49,399 nt of DNA from Rhodobacterales bacterium (GTDB lineage Bacteria; Pseudomonadota; Alphaproteobacteria; Rhodobacterales; Rhodobacteraceae). Both the position numbers and the translations under genes were made by a program. Of this stretch, positions 6,633-16,599 are shown in pieces (position 1 is the stretch's first letter; the number at the start of each line of letters is the position of its first letter). Under the pieces are notes generated by a model. That model saw only the letters and a list, made by a program, of their open reading frames with translations, had not been told where the DNA came from and searched no databases. The DNA is taken from assembly GCA_013297695.1 (NCBI GenBank), contig JAAFHX010000005.1, forward strand, positions 1-49,399, read 5' to 3'.

Positions 6633-8132
6633 ATGACATCTTTTCCGCCCGATCCCGCCCGGCCCGATCCCACCCGGCGCTGGCTTCTGGGGGTGCTGCT
6701 GGCAGGTGCGGCAGCCCCGGCGCTGGCCGAGGCCCCCGCGCGGACGCCGCGCCCGATGCCGCGTCCCGGCTCCGCGCCGCCGCACCCGGCCACCGCGCCC
6801 GCCGGTCTGTCCGGCGACGATCTGGTTGCGGCGGCCCGGCTGACCGGCAGCGTCGCGTTTCTGGCGATGGACGCCGAAACCGGCCGGGTGCTGGAGGCGC
6901 GGATGCCCGACCTGCCGCTGCCCCCCGCCTCGACCGCCAAGGTCATCACCACGCTTTTCGCGCTGGACCGTCTGGGGCCCGACTTCCGCTTTGCCACGCG
7001 GCTGGTCGCGACCGGGCCGGTGGCCGGTGGCCTGGTGCAGGGCGATCTGGTGCTGGCGGGGGGCGGCGATCCGACGCTGTCGACCGACATGCTTGCCGCG
7101 ATGGCGCAGGGGCTGGCCGCCCGGGGGGTGAGGGGCGTCACCGGGCGATTCCTGACCGACGATACCGCCCTGCCGCAGCTTGACCGCATCGACCCCGACC
7201 AGCCCGACCATGTGGCTTACAACCCCGCGCTGTCGGGGCTGAACCTGAATTTCAACCGGGTCCATTTCGAATGGCGGCGCGGGACCAAAGGCTGGGACGT
7301 GTCGATGGACGCGCGGTCTGACCTTTATGTGCCGCAGGTCGGCATGGCGCGGATGAAGGTCGTGAACCGCGAGGTGCCGCTGTACACCTTTGCCGAAACG
7401 GGTGGCACCGACAGTTGGACCGTGGCGGCGGCGGCGCTTGGCAAGGGCGGCGCGCGCTGGCTGCCGGTACGCCAGCCCGGGGCCTATGCGGGCGACGTGT
7501 TCCGCACGCTGGCGCGCGCGCAGGGCATCCCCCTGCCCGAACCGCAGCCGGGCCGGGGCACGGGGGTGGTGCTGGTCGACCAGTCCAGCGACGCGCTGCC
7601 CCTGGTGCTGACCGACATGCTCAAATTCTCGACCAACATGACCGCCGAGGTGGTGGGCCTCACCTCGTCGGGGGCGGGCACGCTGGCGGCATCGGGCGGT
7701 GCGATGGGGGACTGGGCGCGGGCGCGCTATGGCCGGGCGGGGCGGCATGTGGATCATTCCGGGCTGGAGGCCGACAGCCGCGTCGCCCCCGCCGACATGG
7801 TTGCGGCCCTTGTGGGCGCGCGCACAGGGCCGTTGCGCGGCTACATGAAGACGTTCCCGCTGCGCGATGCCGAGGGACGCGAGGTCAAGGACCCGTCCGT
7901 GCGGGTGGCGGCCAAGACCGGAACGCTGAACTTCGCGTCCTGCCTTGCGGGCTATGTCACGCCGCCGGGGGGCCGCGACATTGCCTTTGCGATCTTTGCC
8001 GCCGATCCCGCCCGCCGCGATGCCGTGCCGATGGCCGACCGCGAGGACCCGCCGGGCATGAAGGAGTGGACCCGCCGCGCCCGGCGGATGCAGGCGCAGC
8101 TTCTGTACCGGTGGGCCGGGCTTTCGGCCTGA
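6633..8132 (+). CDS. dacB: D-alanyl-D-alanine carboxypeptidase/endopeptidase (PBP4 family, S13)
   Basis: Periplasmic penicillin-binding protein that trims or cuts peptidoglycan cross-links. The 499-residue protein has an N-terminal signal of Tat-like appearance: an RR pair at 15-16, then a hydrophobic stretch and ALAEA. After a Pro-rich linker come the catalytic motifs PASTAK (SxxK, near residue 107), FSTN (SxN, near 331) and KTGT (near 428), in the order and spacing of the S13 family with its large insertion between SxxK and SxN. It sits downstream of nadD in the same direction, and a different promoter is possible. Confidence 0.93.
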   Translation: MTSFPPDPARPDPTRRWLLGVLLAGAAAPALAEAPARTPRPMPRPGSAPPHPATAPAGLSGDDLVAAARLTGSVAFLAMDAETGRVLEARMPDLPLPPASTAKVITTLFALDRLGPDFRFATRLVATGPVAGGLVQGDLVLAGGGDPTLSTDMLAAMAQGLAARGVRGVTGRFLTDDTALPQLDRIDPDQPDHVAYNPALSGLNLNFNRVHFEWRRGTKGWDVSMDARSDLYVPQVGMARMKVVNREVPLYTFAETGGTDSWTVAAAALGKGGARWLPVRQPGAYAGDVFRTLARAQGIPLPEPQPGRGTGVVLVDQSSDALPLVLTDMLKFSTNMTAEVVGLTSSGAGTLAASGGAMGDWARARYGRAGRHVDHSGLEADSRVAPADMVAALVGARTGPLRGYMKTFPLRDAEGREVKDPSVRVAAKTGTLNFASCLAGYVTPPGGRDIAFAIFAADPARRDAVPMADREDPPGMKEWTRRARRMQAQLLYRWAGLSA

Positions 8133-8154
8133 CCGCCCGACCGATCCGGGCGCG

Positions 8155-8470
8155 CTAACCCGGCAGTCCTGCCGGAACACCGTGATCTGACAGACCGCCG
8201 GGTTCGCCTGTGGAAAGGTGCCGCGCATCGCCGCCGGCGCGTCGAAATGCGACGCCGAGGCCGCCACCTCCCCCCCGGCACCAACGCCGACCCGGGCGGC
8301 AGGCCCGCGACCAAAGCCAGCAGGCTGCGAAACCCTCCGTTGACCAGCAGCAGGGCGATCCCGAACACCGGCATCCGCCTGCCGACGACGGCAAATCCTT
8401 TCGGATAGCGCGCGGCGGTCTTGCCCGTTTCCAGCACGAGCAGCACCCGGAAGTTCTGCGCGCCGATCAA
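8155..8470 (-). pseudogene. possible frameshifted remnant of a small unidentified protein
   Basis: Minus-strand codons from a TTG near 8470 show strong G/C third positions and a hydrophobic stretch (GIALLLVNGG). This coding character stops at a run of seven identical bases (C at 8270-8276). Beyond the run the coding-like bias moves to another frame that adding one G would restore; it reads GEVAASASHFDAP. No credible start, Shine-Dalgarno or clean stop exists. The 431-base interval between dacB and the TerB-like gene holds nothing else I can support. It could be a decayed gene, a sequencing error in the homopolymer, or noncoding DNA that looks coding because of GC content. Family not recognised. 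Confidence 0.3.
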
Positions 8471-8563
8471 CGGTGCTGCGGCGGACCGCGTCGCGCCGGT
8501 CGCCTGCCCTGGCCGATGTCATCCGGGATGCCGCCCCGCCGCGACGGAGTGCCCTGCCCGCCG

Positions 8564-8986
8564 TCAGGGCAGCAGGTGCCGCGCCCGCGCGCCCCATTCG
8601 ATGGCCGCAGCATGCAGCCGGTCGATCTGCAATTCGTCGCGCACCTCTTCCAGCATCCGCAGTTCGACCTCGCGCGCGCGCCCGTCTGCCGCGATCACGT
8701 CGCAGGACAGGGCATAGGCGGTCTCGTACATATGTTCGGGCAGGGCATCGCGGATCAGGCCGAACAGCGCGTCAAGGCCGTCTTCTTCCTCCATCAGGTC
8801 GAACACGGTCTGCCCGATGCTGCGGATGCGGTCGGCGTCATAGCCCGCGAACACCGGCAGGTGATTCACGATCCGCTGGATCGCGACCAGTTCGGCGGTG
8901 CGGATCGTCTCGTCGGAAAACGACACGGCGATCATCAGCGCCACAAGCGCATCCTGCGGCGTCAGCGAAGCGGGGGTATCGGACAA
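8564..8986 (-). CDS. TerB-like (tellurite resistance TerB fold) protein
   Basis: Small cytosolic all-helical protein of 140 residues in the TerB/DjlA-N superfamily. It shows acidic, metal-binding-like helices such as IAVSFSDETIRTAELVAI near residue 20 and CDVIAADGRAREVELRML near 95-112. These repeat the D-G/E pattern of the fold. The function of these stand-alone proteins in Alphaproteobacteria is not established, and a role in tellurite resistance should not be assumed because no other ter genes are present. I place the start at a TTG (8986) because GAAGGA lies about six bases upstream and no ATG fits. It is divergent from lysS. Confidence 0.8.
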   Translation of the reverse strand: MSDTPASLTPQDALVALMIAVSFSDETIRTAELVAIQRIVNHLPVFAGYDADRIRSIGQTVFDLMEEEDGLDALFGLIRDALPEHMYETAYALSCDVIAADGRAREVELRMLEEVRDELQIDRLHAAAIEWGARARHLLP

Positions 8987-9099
8987 GGGCTTTCCTTCGG
9001 CACTGAATGGGGCAGAGATTATTGACGCAGCCTGCCCCCGGCAATAGGACAACGCAGCCGCAGGGCCAAGGGGTGCCGCTGCGACAAAGGGGTGCGCCG

Positions 9100-10683
9100 A
9101 TGTCTGCCTTGCGGGATGCTGCGTTGAAATCGAAGGCCTGGCCGTTCGAAGAGGCCCGCCGGATCGCCGCGCGATACGCAAGGAAGGACCCTGAAAAGGG
9201 CCATGTGCTGTTCGAGACCGGCTATGGCCCCTCGGGCCTGCCGCATATCGGCACCTTCGGCGAAGTGGCGCGAACCACGATGATCCGCCGCGCCTTCGAG
9301 GTGATTTCCGACATCCCGACCCGGCTGATCTGCTTTTCCGACGATCTGGACGGGATGCGCAAGATCCCCGACAACGTGCCCAATCAGGCCATGCTGGAGG
9401 AACACCGCCAGAAGCCGCTGACATCGGTCCCCGATCCGTTCGGCGAATATCCCAGCTTCGGCGACCACAACAACGCGATGCTGCGCCGGTTCCTGGATAC
9501 CTTCGGGTTCGAATACGAATTCTATTCGGCCACCCAGTTCTACAAGTCCGGCCAGTTCGATGACACGCTGCGTCTGGCCGCCGAACGCTATGACGCGATC
9601 ATGGAGATCATGCTGGCCAGCCTGCGCGAGGAACGTCAGCAGACCTATTCCTGTTTCCTGCCGATCCACCCGGAAACGGGCCGGGTGCTTTATGTGCCGA
9701 TCCGCCATGTCGATGCCCGCGAAGGCACCGTCACCTTCGATGACGAGGAGGGGCGGGAATGGACGCTGCCGGTCACCGGCGGGCATTGCAAGCTGCAGTG
9801 GAAGCCCGATTTCGGCGCGCGGTGGGCCGCGCTGGATGTGGATTTCGAGATGTACGGCAAGGACCACAGCACCAACACGCCGATCTATGACGGCATCTGC
9901 GCGGTCCTGGGCGGGCGCCCGCCGGACCATTTCACCTATGAGCTGTTCCTGGACGAGCAGGGCCAGAAGATCAGCAAGTCCAAGGGCAACGGGCTGACCA
10001 TCGACGAATGGCTGACCTATGCGGCCACCGAAAGCCTGTCGTACTTCATGTACCAGAAGCCCAAGACCGCCAAGAAGATGTACTTCGACGTGATCCCCCG
10101 GGCGGTGGACGAATATCATCAGCAGCTCAAGGCCTACCCCGGGCAGGATGTGGACGGTCAGGTGAACAACCCGGTCTGGCACATCCATGGCGGGCAGCCG
10201 CCTGCGTCGCAGATGGTGGTGCCGTTCTCGATGCTGCTCAATCTGGCCAGCGTGGCCGGGGCCAAGGACAAGGACGGCCTGTGGGGCTTCATCCGGCGCT
10301 ATGCGCCGGATGCCTCGCCCCAGGGCAATCCCGATCTTGACGCGGCGGCGGGCCATGCGCTGGCCTATTACGACCGCTTCGTGGCCCCGACCCGCGAATT
10401 CCGGGCACCCACCGAAAAGGAACGGGTCGCGATGCTGGACCTGCGGGCGCGGCTTGGCGATTGGACCGGCGGGCTTGATGCCGAGGCCCTGCAGACGATG
10501 GTCTTTGCCGTGGGAACCGACCACGGGTTCGACCCGCTGCGCGACTGGTTCACCGGGCTGTACGAGGTGCTTCTGGGTGCGAAACAGGGTCCGCGCTTTG
10601 GCGGTTTCATCGCCCTTTACGGCGTGGCCGAAACGGTGGCCCTGATCGACCGGGCGCTGGCCGGAGAGTTGACAAAGGCCTGA
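9100..10683 (+). CDS. lysS: lysyl-tRNA synthetase, class I
   Basis: Charges tRNA-Lys with lysine. The class I (archaeal-type) form, typical of Rhodobacterales and unrelated to the common class II enzyme. The 527-residue protein has the HIGH-equivalent PHIGTFGE near residue 48, the KMSKS-equivalent KISKSKGNG near 290, and CHTP-free class I LysRS blocks such as [14 protein letters not shown] and [13 protein letters not shown]. The ATG at 9100 was preferred to the upstream in-frame start at 9007, which adds a low-complexity Gln-rich leader. It ends 12 bases before the convergent CHAD gene. Confidence 0.95.
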   Translation: MSALRDAALKSKAWPFEEARRIAARYARKDPEKGHVLFETGYGPSGLPHIGTFGEVARTTMIRRAFEVISDIPTRLICFSDDLDGMRKIPDNVPNQAMLEEHRQKPLTSVPDPFGEYPSFGDHNNAMLRRFLDTFGFEYEFYSATQFYKSGQFDDTLRLAAERYDAIMEIMLASLREERQQTYSCFLPIHPETGRVLYVPIRHVDAREGTVTFDDEEGREWTLPVTGGHCKLQWKPDFGARWAALDVDFEMYGKDHSTNTPIYDGICAVLGGRPPDHFTYELFLDEQGQKISKSKGNGLTIDEWLTYAATESLSYFMYQKPKTAKKMYFDVIPRAVDEYHQQLKAYPGQDVDGQVNNPVWHIHGGQPPASQMVVPFSMLLNLASVAGAKDKDGLWGFIRRYAPDASPQGNPDLDAAAGHALAYYDRFVAPTREFRAPTEKERVAMLDLRARLGDWTGGLDAEALQTMVFAVGTDHGFDPLRDWFTGLYEVLLGAKQGPRFGGFIALYGVAETVALIDRALAGELTKA

Positions 10684-10695
10684 CGGCGCGGGTGC

Positions 10696-11577
10696 CTAAC
10701 CGCGCCAGTCCTGCCACCAGCCGGTCCAGCGGCTGGCCATGGCCTGCGGCTTTTCGGCCAGCAGGTCCTTGCCAAGCGGAAAGATCTGCGCCTCCAGCCG
10801 CGCCTGGTCGCGGCTTATGCGGTGCAGGATTTCGCTGCGCGCCTCGGGCGAAACCGCCGCGTCGGGCAGGGCCGCCACATGATCTGCCAGCACGGCAAGA
10901 TCGTGATGGTCGCCCAGGTCTTCGCCCAGAACCCCGGCCTGTTCCGCAAGGGGCAGCAGCGCCTGCGGGTGGATCGGGGCCAGCAGGCGGGCCTGGTACC
11001 AGCCGTCCTTGACCCGCTTGCGCCAGTCATGCATCGCCTCGGCCGTCGGCGTCGCCTGGGCCTGTGCCATCGCGCGGCGGGCCTGGCGGCGGGTCCGGGC
11101 CAGCCCGGCGTGCAGGATGTCCTGGTCCTTTCCGGTCAGCTCCCAGTCGTCCACCCGGGCGCGGATGCAGGCCAGCGCGGCCTGCGCCGCCAAAGCCGGG
11201 TCTGCCGCACCCGACCGGCGCTGCGTCGGACCGGCCAGCACCTCGCGCAGCGGCACCAGCAGGGCAGGCCGGTCCGGCCCGGTCAACCTGTCCAGCGTTG
11301 CAAGCCGCACATCGGCATCGCGCAGGGCGGCAAGACCCGCTGCCGCCGCGCGCAGGGCTGCATTCTCGGCCTGAAACACCGGCAGGCCGGGGCGCATCAG
11401 CCGCAACAGCCCGCGCAGTTTCTTGACATGTTTGCGCACGCCATGAATTTCCGCAGACGGGGGCGGTGCAACCGCCAGCCTGGCCAGCGCGCCGTCAAGC
11501 TCTTCACGCGCGACCCGGCGCAGCAGATGCTGCAGCGTCCGGTCGTGCGGCTCGATCCGGTAGGACATGCGCTTCAT
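10696..11577 (-). CDS. CHAD domain-containing protein
   Basis: CHAD proteins are helical domains rich in conserved histidines and basic residues that bind inorganic polyphosphate. This 293-residue protein carries two CHAD half-repeats: the signature VRKHVKKLRGLLRLMRP near residues 47-63 and the second MHDWRKRVKDGWYQARLL near 182-199. Late in the protein follows GEDLGDHHDLAVL, also typical. No CYTH domain is fused or adjacent, although CHAD is often paired with one. The start may be 11577 or the ATG at 11568; GGAGG is better spaced for the latter. Confidence 0.9.
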   Translation of the reverse strand: MKRMSYRIEPHDRTLQHLLRRVAREELDGALARLAVAPPPSAEIHGVRKHVKKLRGLLRLMRPGLPVFQAENAALRAAAAGLAALRDADVRLATLDRLTGPDRPALLVPLREVLAGPTQRRSGAADPALAAQAALACIRARVDDWELTGKDQDILHAGLARTRRQARRAMAQAQATPTAEAMHDWRKRVKDGWYQARLLAPIHPQALLPLAEQAGVLGEDLGDHHDLAVLADHVAALPDAAVSPEARSEILHRISRDQARLEAQIFPLGKDLLAEKPQAMASRWTGWWQDWRG

Positions 11578-11684
11578 CCCCTCCAGGGTCGGCAGGCCCG
11601 GCGTCTTTGCGTCTTTCCGCGCAAGACACCCTTGCCGGCAGCAATCAGCCCCCTACACCTACACTGATCGATCAGGAGGCCGCC

Positions 11685-12107
11685 ATGCATCGTTTTGTCC
11701 TGTCGCTTGTCCTCATCTTCCTTGCCGCGGTTTCGGCACCACCGCCCGCCCCGGCACAGGAAACACCGGTTCCGGCCATCCAGGCCACAATCCAGAACCA
11801 GTTCAACGCCTTTCTGCAGGATGACGTTGCAACGGCCTTCACCTTTGCCTCGCCCACGATCAAGTCGATGTTCGGCACGCCCGAGAATTTCGGCCAGATG
11901 GTGCAGCAAGGCTATCCGATGGTCTGGCGTCCGGCGGATGTGAAGTACCTTGAACTTCGCAACGTCGCGGGCAACCTGTGGCAGCGCGTGATGGTCACCG
12001 ATCAGGCGGGGCGCGTGCACATGCTGGATTACCAGATGATCGAAACGCCCGACGGCTGGCAGATCAACGGTGTCCAGCTTTTGCCCTCGGCCGGGGTAGG
12101 GGCCTGA
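11685..12107 (+). CDS. secreted DUF4864 domain protein
   Basis: Predicted periplasmic protein of 140 residues with a clear signal peptide (MHRFVLSLVLIFLAAVSA, Pro-rich, cleavage near AQE at residue 25). The rest matches DUF4864 in pattern: IQNQFNAFLQDD, an aromatic core PMVWRPADVKYLEL, and a closing GWQINGVQLLP. This looks like an NTF2-like cone fold with a C-terminal strand. Function unknown. The ATG is well supported by CAGGAGG seven bases upstream. It is convergent with the PPOX-fold gene, four bases apart. Confidence 0.82.
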   Translation: MHRFVLSLVLIFLAAVSAPPPAPAQETPVPAIQATIQNQFNAFLQDDVATAFTFASPTIKSMFGTPENFGQMVQQGYPMVWRPADVKYLELRNVAGNLWQRVMVTDQAGRVHMLDYQMIETPDGWQINGVQLLPSAGVGA

Positions 12108-12111
12108 CCGG

Positions 12112-12603
12112 TCAGCCGCGCAGGTCTTCCGCCGTCAGCCGGAAGGCGCGGGCGAACCCGGCATTCAGCAGGGCCGAAACGGGCACCAGCCTGACCAGCG
12201 CGAAATCGGCGAAATCGATGTACAGCCCCGATTTCGGATGATCGGCCAGCCAGCGGGCGCGCAGCGCGGCATGGTCGGGGTCGGCGCGGTCGATGAAGGC
12301 GGCCCGTACCCGCAGCATCAGGCGCGGATGGGTCAGCGGGTCGCCCTTTTCTCCCGGCTCTCCCACCATCACCGCCGCCGCCGGATGCGCCCGCAGCGCC
12401 GCAGAATGTGGCGCAAGGGCCGAGATCAGGGTCAGCGGTGCCCCGTCCGGCCCAAGCCCGAAGGCGATGCGGCTGATCCCCGGCTCGCCCGTCGCGGGGT
12501 CGGTCCAGGCAAGGGCGGCATGGCGGGCCTCGGTCATCAGCGCGCGCGCCAGGGCACGGGCTTCGGCATCGGCAGGGGCGACGGGATCGCGGACAGAGGG
12601 CAT
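12112..12603 (-). CDS. pyridoxamine 5'-phosphate oxidase-fold (HugZ-like) protein
   Basis: Flavin- or haem-binding split-barrel protein of 163 residues. The pattern AALAWTDPATGEPGISRIAFGLGPDGAPLTLIS in two successive blocks, the GEPGEKGDPLTHPRLMLR turn and the end KSGLYIDFADFALVRLVPV fit the PPOX-fold family including haem-utilisation HugZ proteins. The extra C-terminal HugZ domain is absent, so the substrate is unknown. The Shine-Dalgarno before the ATG at 12603 is weak. It is divergent from the SulP transporter gene with 69 bases between starts, suggesting shared regulation at most. Confidence 0.78.
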   Translation of the reverse strand: MPSVRDPVAPADAEARALARALMTEARHAALAWTDPATGEPGISRIAFGLGPDGAPLTLISALAPHSAALRAHPAAAVMVGEPGEKGDPLTHPRLMLRVRAAFIDRADPDHAALRARWLADHPKSGLYIDFADFALVRLVPVSALLNAGFARAFRLTAEDLRG

Positions 12604-12672
12604 CCTATGGTCCTTTGGCGGGTTGACTTGGCCTGCGCGCAGGAGCCTTCTGGACCCCTGAATTTCCAGAGA

Positions 12673-14334
12673 ATGACCATGCCCGACAGTTTGCGGCAAC
12701 CCTCGCGGGTGGAACAGTTCACCCCCAAGATTGTGACCGTCCTGCGCGAAGGCTATTCGCCCGGTGACCTGCGCGCTGATGCAGTGGCCGGGCTGACCGT
12801 GGCCATCGTGGCGCTGCCGCTGTCCATGGCCATCGCCATCGCCTCGGGGGTGGGGCCCGAGCGCGGGCTTTACACCACCATCGTCGGCGGCTTCCTCGTT
12901 TCGGCCCTCGGCGGCAGCCGGTTCCAGATCGGCGGGCCTGCCGGGGCCTTCATCGTGCTGGTGTCGGCCTGCGTTGCCGCAACCGGGATCGAAGGGCTGA
13001 TCCTTGCCACGATGCTGTCGGGCCTGCTGCTGATCGCCGCCGGGGCGCTGCGCCTGGGAACCTACATCCGGTTCATCCCCTATCCGGTGACGGTGGGCTT
13101 CACCGCCGGGATCGCGGTCATCATCCTTGCCAGCCAGATGCGCGACCTCTTCGGGCTGACCCTGCCCGGTCCGGAACCCGCCGCGATCCTGCCCAAGGTG
13201 ACGGCGCTCTGGGCCGCGCGCGGCACGGTGACGCCTGCCGCCCTGGGGCTGGCACTGGCGACCATGGCCGTGATCGTCGGGCTGAAGCGGCTGCGCCCGC
13301 ACTGGCCGGGCCTGCTGATCGCGGTCGTTCTCGCCTCGGCCGTGGCGGCGCTGGCGGGGCTGCCGGTGCAGACCATCGGCACCCGCTTCGGCGAATTGCC
13401 GCGCCTGCCGCCCGCGCCTGCGCTGCCCGCGCTGGATGCCGGGGCAATGCTGGCGGCGCTGCCCTGGGCGGTCAGCTTCACCCTGCTGGGGGCGATCGAA
13501 TCGCTCCTGTCCGCCGTGGTGGCCGACGGCATGACCGGTCGGCAGCACCGGTCGAACGCGGAACTCATGGCGCAAGGCGTGGCCAACATCGGGTCCGCCC
13601 TGTTCGGCGGTTTCTGCGTCACCGGCACCATCGCGCGCACGGCAACCAACGTGCGCGCGGGCTCGCGCGGGCCGGTGTCAGGCATGCTGCACGCGCTGTT
13701 CGTGCTGGCCTTCATGCTGGTCGCGGCCCCGCTTGCGGGCTTCATCCCGCTGGCGGCGCTTGCGGGGGTGCTGGCCATCGTCGCCTGGAACATGGCCGAG
13801 AAGGAAGAGTTCTGGTCGCTCATCCGCGCCTCGCGCGGGGATGCCATCGTGCTGCTGGCGACCTTCCTTCTGGTGGTGTTCCGCGACCTGACCGAAGGCA
13901 TCGTCGTCGGCTTTGCCCTTGGCGGGCTGATCTTCATCCAGCGCATGTCGGGCGCGGCGGGGGTCGAACATGCGGGCGAGGACCCCCCCTATGACCCCTC
14001 CGAACAGCAGCCCGGCATGGTGATCTACCGCCTGCACGGGGCCTGGTTCTTCGGCGCTGCGGCCATGCTGGGGTCGGTGCTGGACCGGATCGCCGACCGC
14101 CCCCGCGTGATCGTGCTGGATTTCTCCGATGTGCCGATGGTGGACAGCAGCGGCGCGCGGGCGCTGGAACTGCTGGCGCACAAAACTGCGCGCAAGGGCG
14201 GGGCGCTGTTCCTGACGGCCACATCGGCCCTGGTGCGCCAGGACCTTGCCGCACAGGGGCTGGCCGAACCGCTGGTGCGCTTTCTGCCCGACATCGCCGC
14301 CGCAAAGGCCGAGGCAGGCGCCCCAAAGGTGTGA
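12673..14334 (+). CDS. SulP family anion transporter with STAS domain
   Basis: Inner-membrane transporter of the SLC26/SulP family (sulfate, bicarbonate or other anions) with 553 residues. About ten to twelve membrane helices fill residues 30-440, beginning with the family stretch AVAGLTVAIVALPLSMAIAI and including FQIGGPAGAFIVLV. A C-terminal STAS domain occupies about 455-545, with VLDFSDVPMVDSSGARAL holding the conserved serine region. Substrate cannot be read from the sequence; no carbonic anhydrase or sulfate gene is adjacent. Either ATG, 12673 or 12679, could start translation. Confidence 0.92.
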   Translation: MTMPDSLRQPSRVEQFTPKIVTVLREGYSPGDLRADAVAGLTVAIVALPLSMAIAIASGVGPERGLYTTIVGGFLVSALGGSRFQIGGPAGAFIVLVSACVAATGIEGLILATMLSGLLLIAAGALRLGTYIRFIPYPVTVGFTAGIAVIILASQMRDLFGLTLPGPEPAAILPKVTALWAARGTVTPAALGLALATMAVIVGLKRLRPHWPGLLIAVVLASAVAALAGLPVQTIGTRFGELPRLPPAPALPALDAGAMLAALPWAVSFTLLGAIESLLSAVVADGMTGRQHRSNAELMAQGVANIGSALFGGFCVTGTIARTATNVRAGSRGPVSGMLHALFVLAFMLVAAPLAGFIPLAALAGVLAIVAWNMAEKEEFWSLIRASRGDAIVLLATFLLVVFRDLTEGIVVGFALGGLIFIQRMSGAAGVEHAGEDPPYDPSEQQPGMVIYRLHGAWFFGAAAMLGSVLDRIADRPRVIVLDFSDVPMVDSSGARALELLAHKTARKGGALFLTATSALVRQDLAAQGLAEPLVRFLPDIAAAKAEAGAPKV

Positions 14335-14637
14335 CACCTTGCCGCAGTTTCCACCGCAGGTTGCTGCACCACGACGTATCGCGATGTTAGCGCCCGAACT
14401 GCCGGTGCACCCTTTGCTGCCCTGAACCGCCACGCGTTTGAAAACACATGTCAAATCCATGACGCAATACATTTCCTTTACAACTTCACCAGAAATCCGA
14501 AAAGAAATTTACAAGAAAATCCATACGATAAAAAGACTTACCGAAAGCTTCACAGATGTCCTACAGTGTCGTTAACGGGAAGGACCGGTCCCGAGTCGGG
14601 CTGGGAAAGGCGCGATACCCGCGCAGGAGGAGCTAAG
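14335..14637 (+). promoter_or_regulatory. AT-rich leader/promoter region of acs
   Basis: This 303-base spacer has no gene. Its middle, roughly 14436-14575, is sharply AT-rich: by hand count 28 of 90 bases from 14451 to 14540 are G or C, in a region otherwise near two-thirds GC. Such a trough suits a regulated promoter with activator or nucleoid-protein sites, consistent with tight control of acetyl-CoA synthetase. I could not assign a confident -35/-10 pair. An AGGAGGAG Shine-Dalgarno precedes the acs ATG. Confidence 0.6.
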
Positions 14638-16599
14638 ATGTCCGATCAGTCACCCATCCAGATCTACCCGGCCTCGGCCGAATTCGCGGCGGCGGCGCAT
14701 GTCACCCCCGAAAGCTACGCCGCACGCTATGCCGCATCGGTTGCCGACCCGTCTGCCTTCTGGGCGCAAGAGGCGCAGCGGATCGACTGGATCAAGCCCT
14801 TCACCAAGGTCAAGGACACCGATTTCACCTTGGGCCAGGTGTCGATCAAGTGGTTCGAGGATGGCACCCTGAACGTCAGCGCCAACTGCATCGACCGCCA
14901 TGTCGCCCGGCGCGGCAGCCAGACCGCGATCATCTGGGAACCCGATGATCCGAAGACCCCCGCCCGCCACATCACCTATGCCGACCTGCTGGAAGGCACC
15001 TGCCGGATGGCCAACGTGCTGAAGGCGCATGGCGTGACCAAGGGTGACCGCGTCGTGCTGTATCTGCCGATGATCCCCGAGGCCGCCTATGCCATGCTCG
15101 CCTGCGCCCGGATCGGGGCGATCCATTCGGTGGTCTTCGCCGGTTTCTCGCCCGATGCGCTGGCCAACCGGATCAACGACAGCGAGGCGCGGATCGTCAT
15201 CACCGCCGACTATGCCCCGCGCGGCGGCAAGAAGACCGCTCTGAAGGCCAACACCGATGCCGCGCTGCTGCATTGCGACGACCATGTGCGCTGCCTGGTC
15301 GTCAAGCACACCGGCGACCAGACAAGCTGGGTCTCGGGCCGCGACTATGACCTGCTGGCCGAGATGGCCGAGGCCAAGCCCTATTGCGCCTATTCCGAGA
15401 TCGGGGCCGAAGACCCGCTGTTCATCCTCTACACCTCCGGCTCGACCGGCAAGCCCAAGGGCGTGGTGCACACGACGGGCGGCTATCTGGTCTATGCCGC
15501 GCTGACCCACCAGCTCACCTTCGATTACCATGACGGCGACGTGTTCTGGTGCACCGCCGATGTGGGCTGGGTCACCGGGCACAGCTACATCATCTACGGC
15601 CCGCTGGCCAACGGCGCGACGACCGTGATGTTCGAAGGCGTGCCGAGCTTTCCCGATGCCGGCCGCTTCTGGGAGGTCTGCGCCAAGCACAGGGTCAACC
15701 AGTTCTACACCGCACCGACGGCGATCCGCAGCCTGATGGGGCAGGGGCCGGAATGGGTGGAAAAGCACGACTTGTCCAGCCTCAAGCTGCTGGGGTCGGT
15801 TGGCGAGCCGATCAACCCCGAGGCGTGGAACTGGTACAACACCCATGTCGGCAAGGGCCGCTGCCCGATCGTCGATACCTTCTGGCAGACGGAAACCGGC
15901 GGCCACCTCATCACGCCGCTGCCGGGTGCGATCCCGCAAAAGCCGGGGTCCGCGACGCTGCCCTTCTTCGGCGTGCAGCCCGTCGTGCTGGACCCCGCGA
16001 CCGCCAGGGTGCAGGAGGCGACCGAGACCGATGGCGTGCTGTGCATCGCCGAAAGCTGGCCGGGCCAGATGCGCACCCTCTGGGGCGACCACAAGCGGTT
16101 CGAAGAGGCCTATTTCAGCCAGTATCCGGGCTATTACTTCACCGGCGACGGCTGCCGCCGCGATGCCGACGGCTATTACTGGATCACCGGCCGGGTCGAT
16201 GACGTGATCAACGTCTCGGGCCACCGGATGGGCACGGCAGAGGTGGAATCGGCGCTGGTCGCCCATCCCAAGGTGGCCGAAAGCGCGGTCGTGGGCTACC
16301 CGCACGACATCAAGGGCCAGGGCATCTATGCCTATGTCACCCTGATGAACGGAGAAGAGCCTTCCGAGGAGTTGCGCAAGGAACTCGTCAAATGGGTCCG
16401 GACCGAGATCGGCCCCATCGCCAGCCCCGACCTGATCCAGTGGGCCCCGGGGCTGCCCAAGACCCGGTCGGGCAAGATCATGCGCCGCATCCTGCGCAAG
16501 ATCGCCGAGAACGACTTTGCCGCGCTGGGGGATACCTCGACGCTGGCCGATCCGGCGGTGGTCGATGACCTGATCGCCAACCGGATGAACAAGGCCTGA
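14638..16599 (+). CDS. acs: acetyl-CoA synthetase (AMP-forming)
   Basis: Activates acetate to acetyl-CoA through an acetyl-AMP intermediate. The 653-residue protein has family length. Motifs are the phosphate loop [14 protein letters not shown] near residue 265, the TFWQTETGG adenylate motif near 415, the hinge [15 protein letters not shown] near 520, and [11 protein letters not shown]. The lysine at residue 613 is the one acetylated to switch off the enzyme in studied homologues. A very strong Shine-Dalgarno supports the ATG at 14638. An MHS-type transporter and a response regulator follow in the same direction, suggesting an acetate uptake-activation-control locus. Confidence 0.97.
   Translation: MSDQSPIQIYPASAEFAAAAHVTPESYAARYAASVADPSAFWAQEAQRIDWIKPFTKVKDTDFTLGQVSIKWFEDGTLNVSANCIDRHVARRGSQTAIIWEPDDPKTPARHITYADLLEGTCRMANVLKAHGVTKGDRVVLYLPMIPEAAYAMLACARIGAIHSVVFAGFSPDALANRINDSEARIVITADYAPRGGKKTALKANTDAALLHCDDHVRCLVVKHTGDQTSWVSGRDYDLLAEMAEAKPYCAYSEIGAEDPLFILYTSGSTGKPKGVVHTTGGYLVYAALTHQLTFDYHDGDVFWCTADVGWVTGHSYIIYGPLANGATTVMFEGVPSFPDAGRFWEVCAKHRVNQFYTAPTAIRSLMGQGPEWVEKHDLSSLKLLGSVGEPINPEAWNWYNTHVGKGRCPIVDTFWQTETGGHLITPLPGAIPQKPGSATLPFFGVQPVVLDPATARVQEATETDGVLCIAESWPGQMRTLWGDHKRFEEAYFSQYPGYYFTGDGCRRDADGYYWITGRVDDVINVSGHRMGTAEVESALVAHPKVAESAVVGYPHDIKGQGIYAYVTLMNGEEPSEELRKELVKWVRTEIGPIASPDLIQWAPGLPKTRSGKIMRRILRKIAENDFAALGDTSTLADPAVVDDLIANRMNKA

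Noticed and set aside
8564-8986. Tellurite-resistance operon
   Set aside because: Only a TerB-fold protein is present; terA, terC, terD and terZ are absent.
14335-14637. Riboswitch or T-box upstream of acs
   Set aside because: I find no conserved riboswitch core or stable terminator/antiterminator pair; the region is AT-rich and mostly unstructured by eye.
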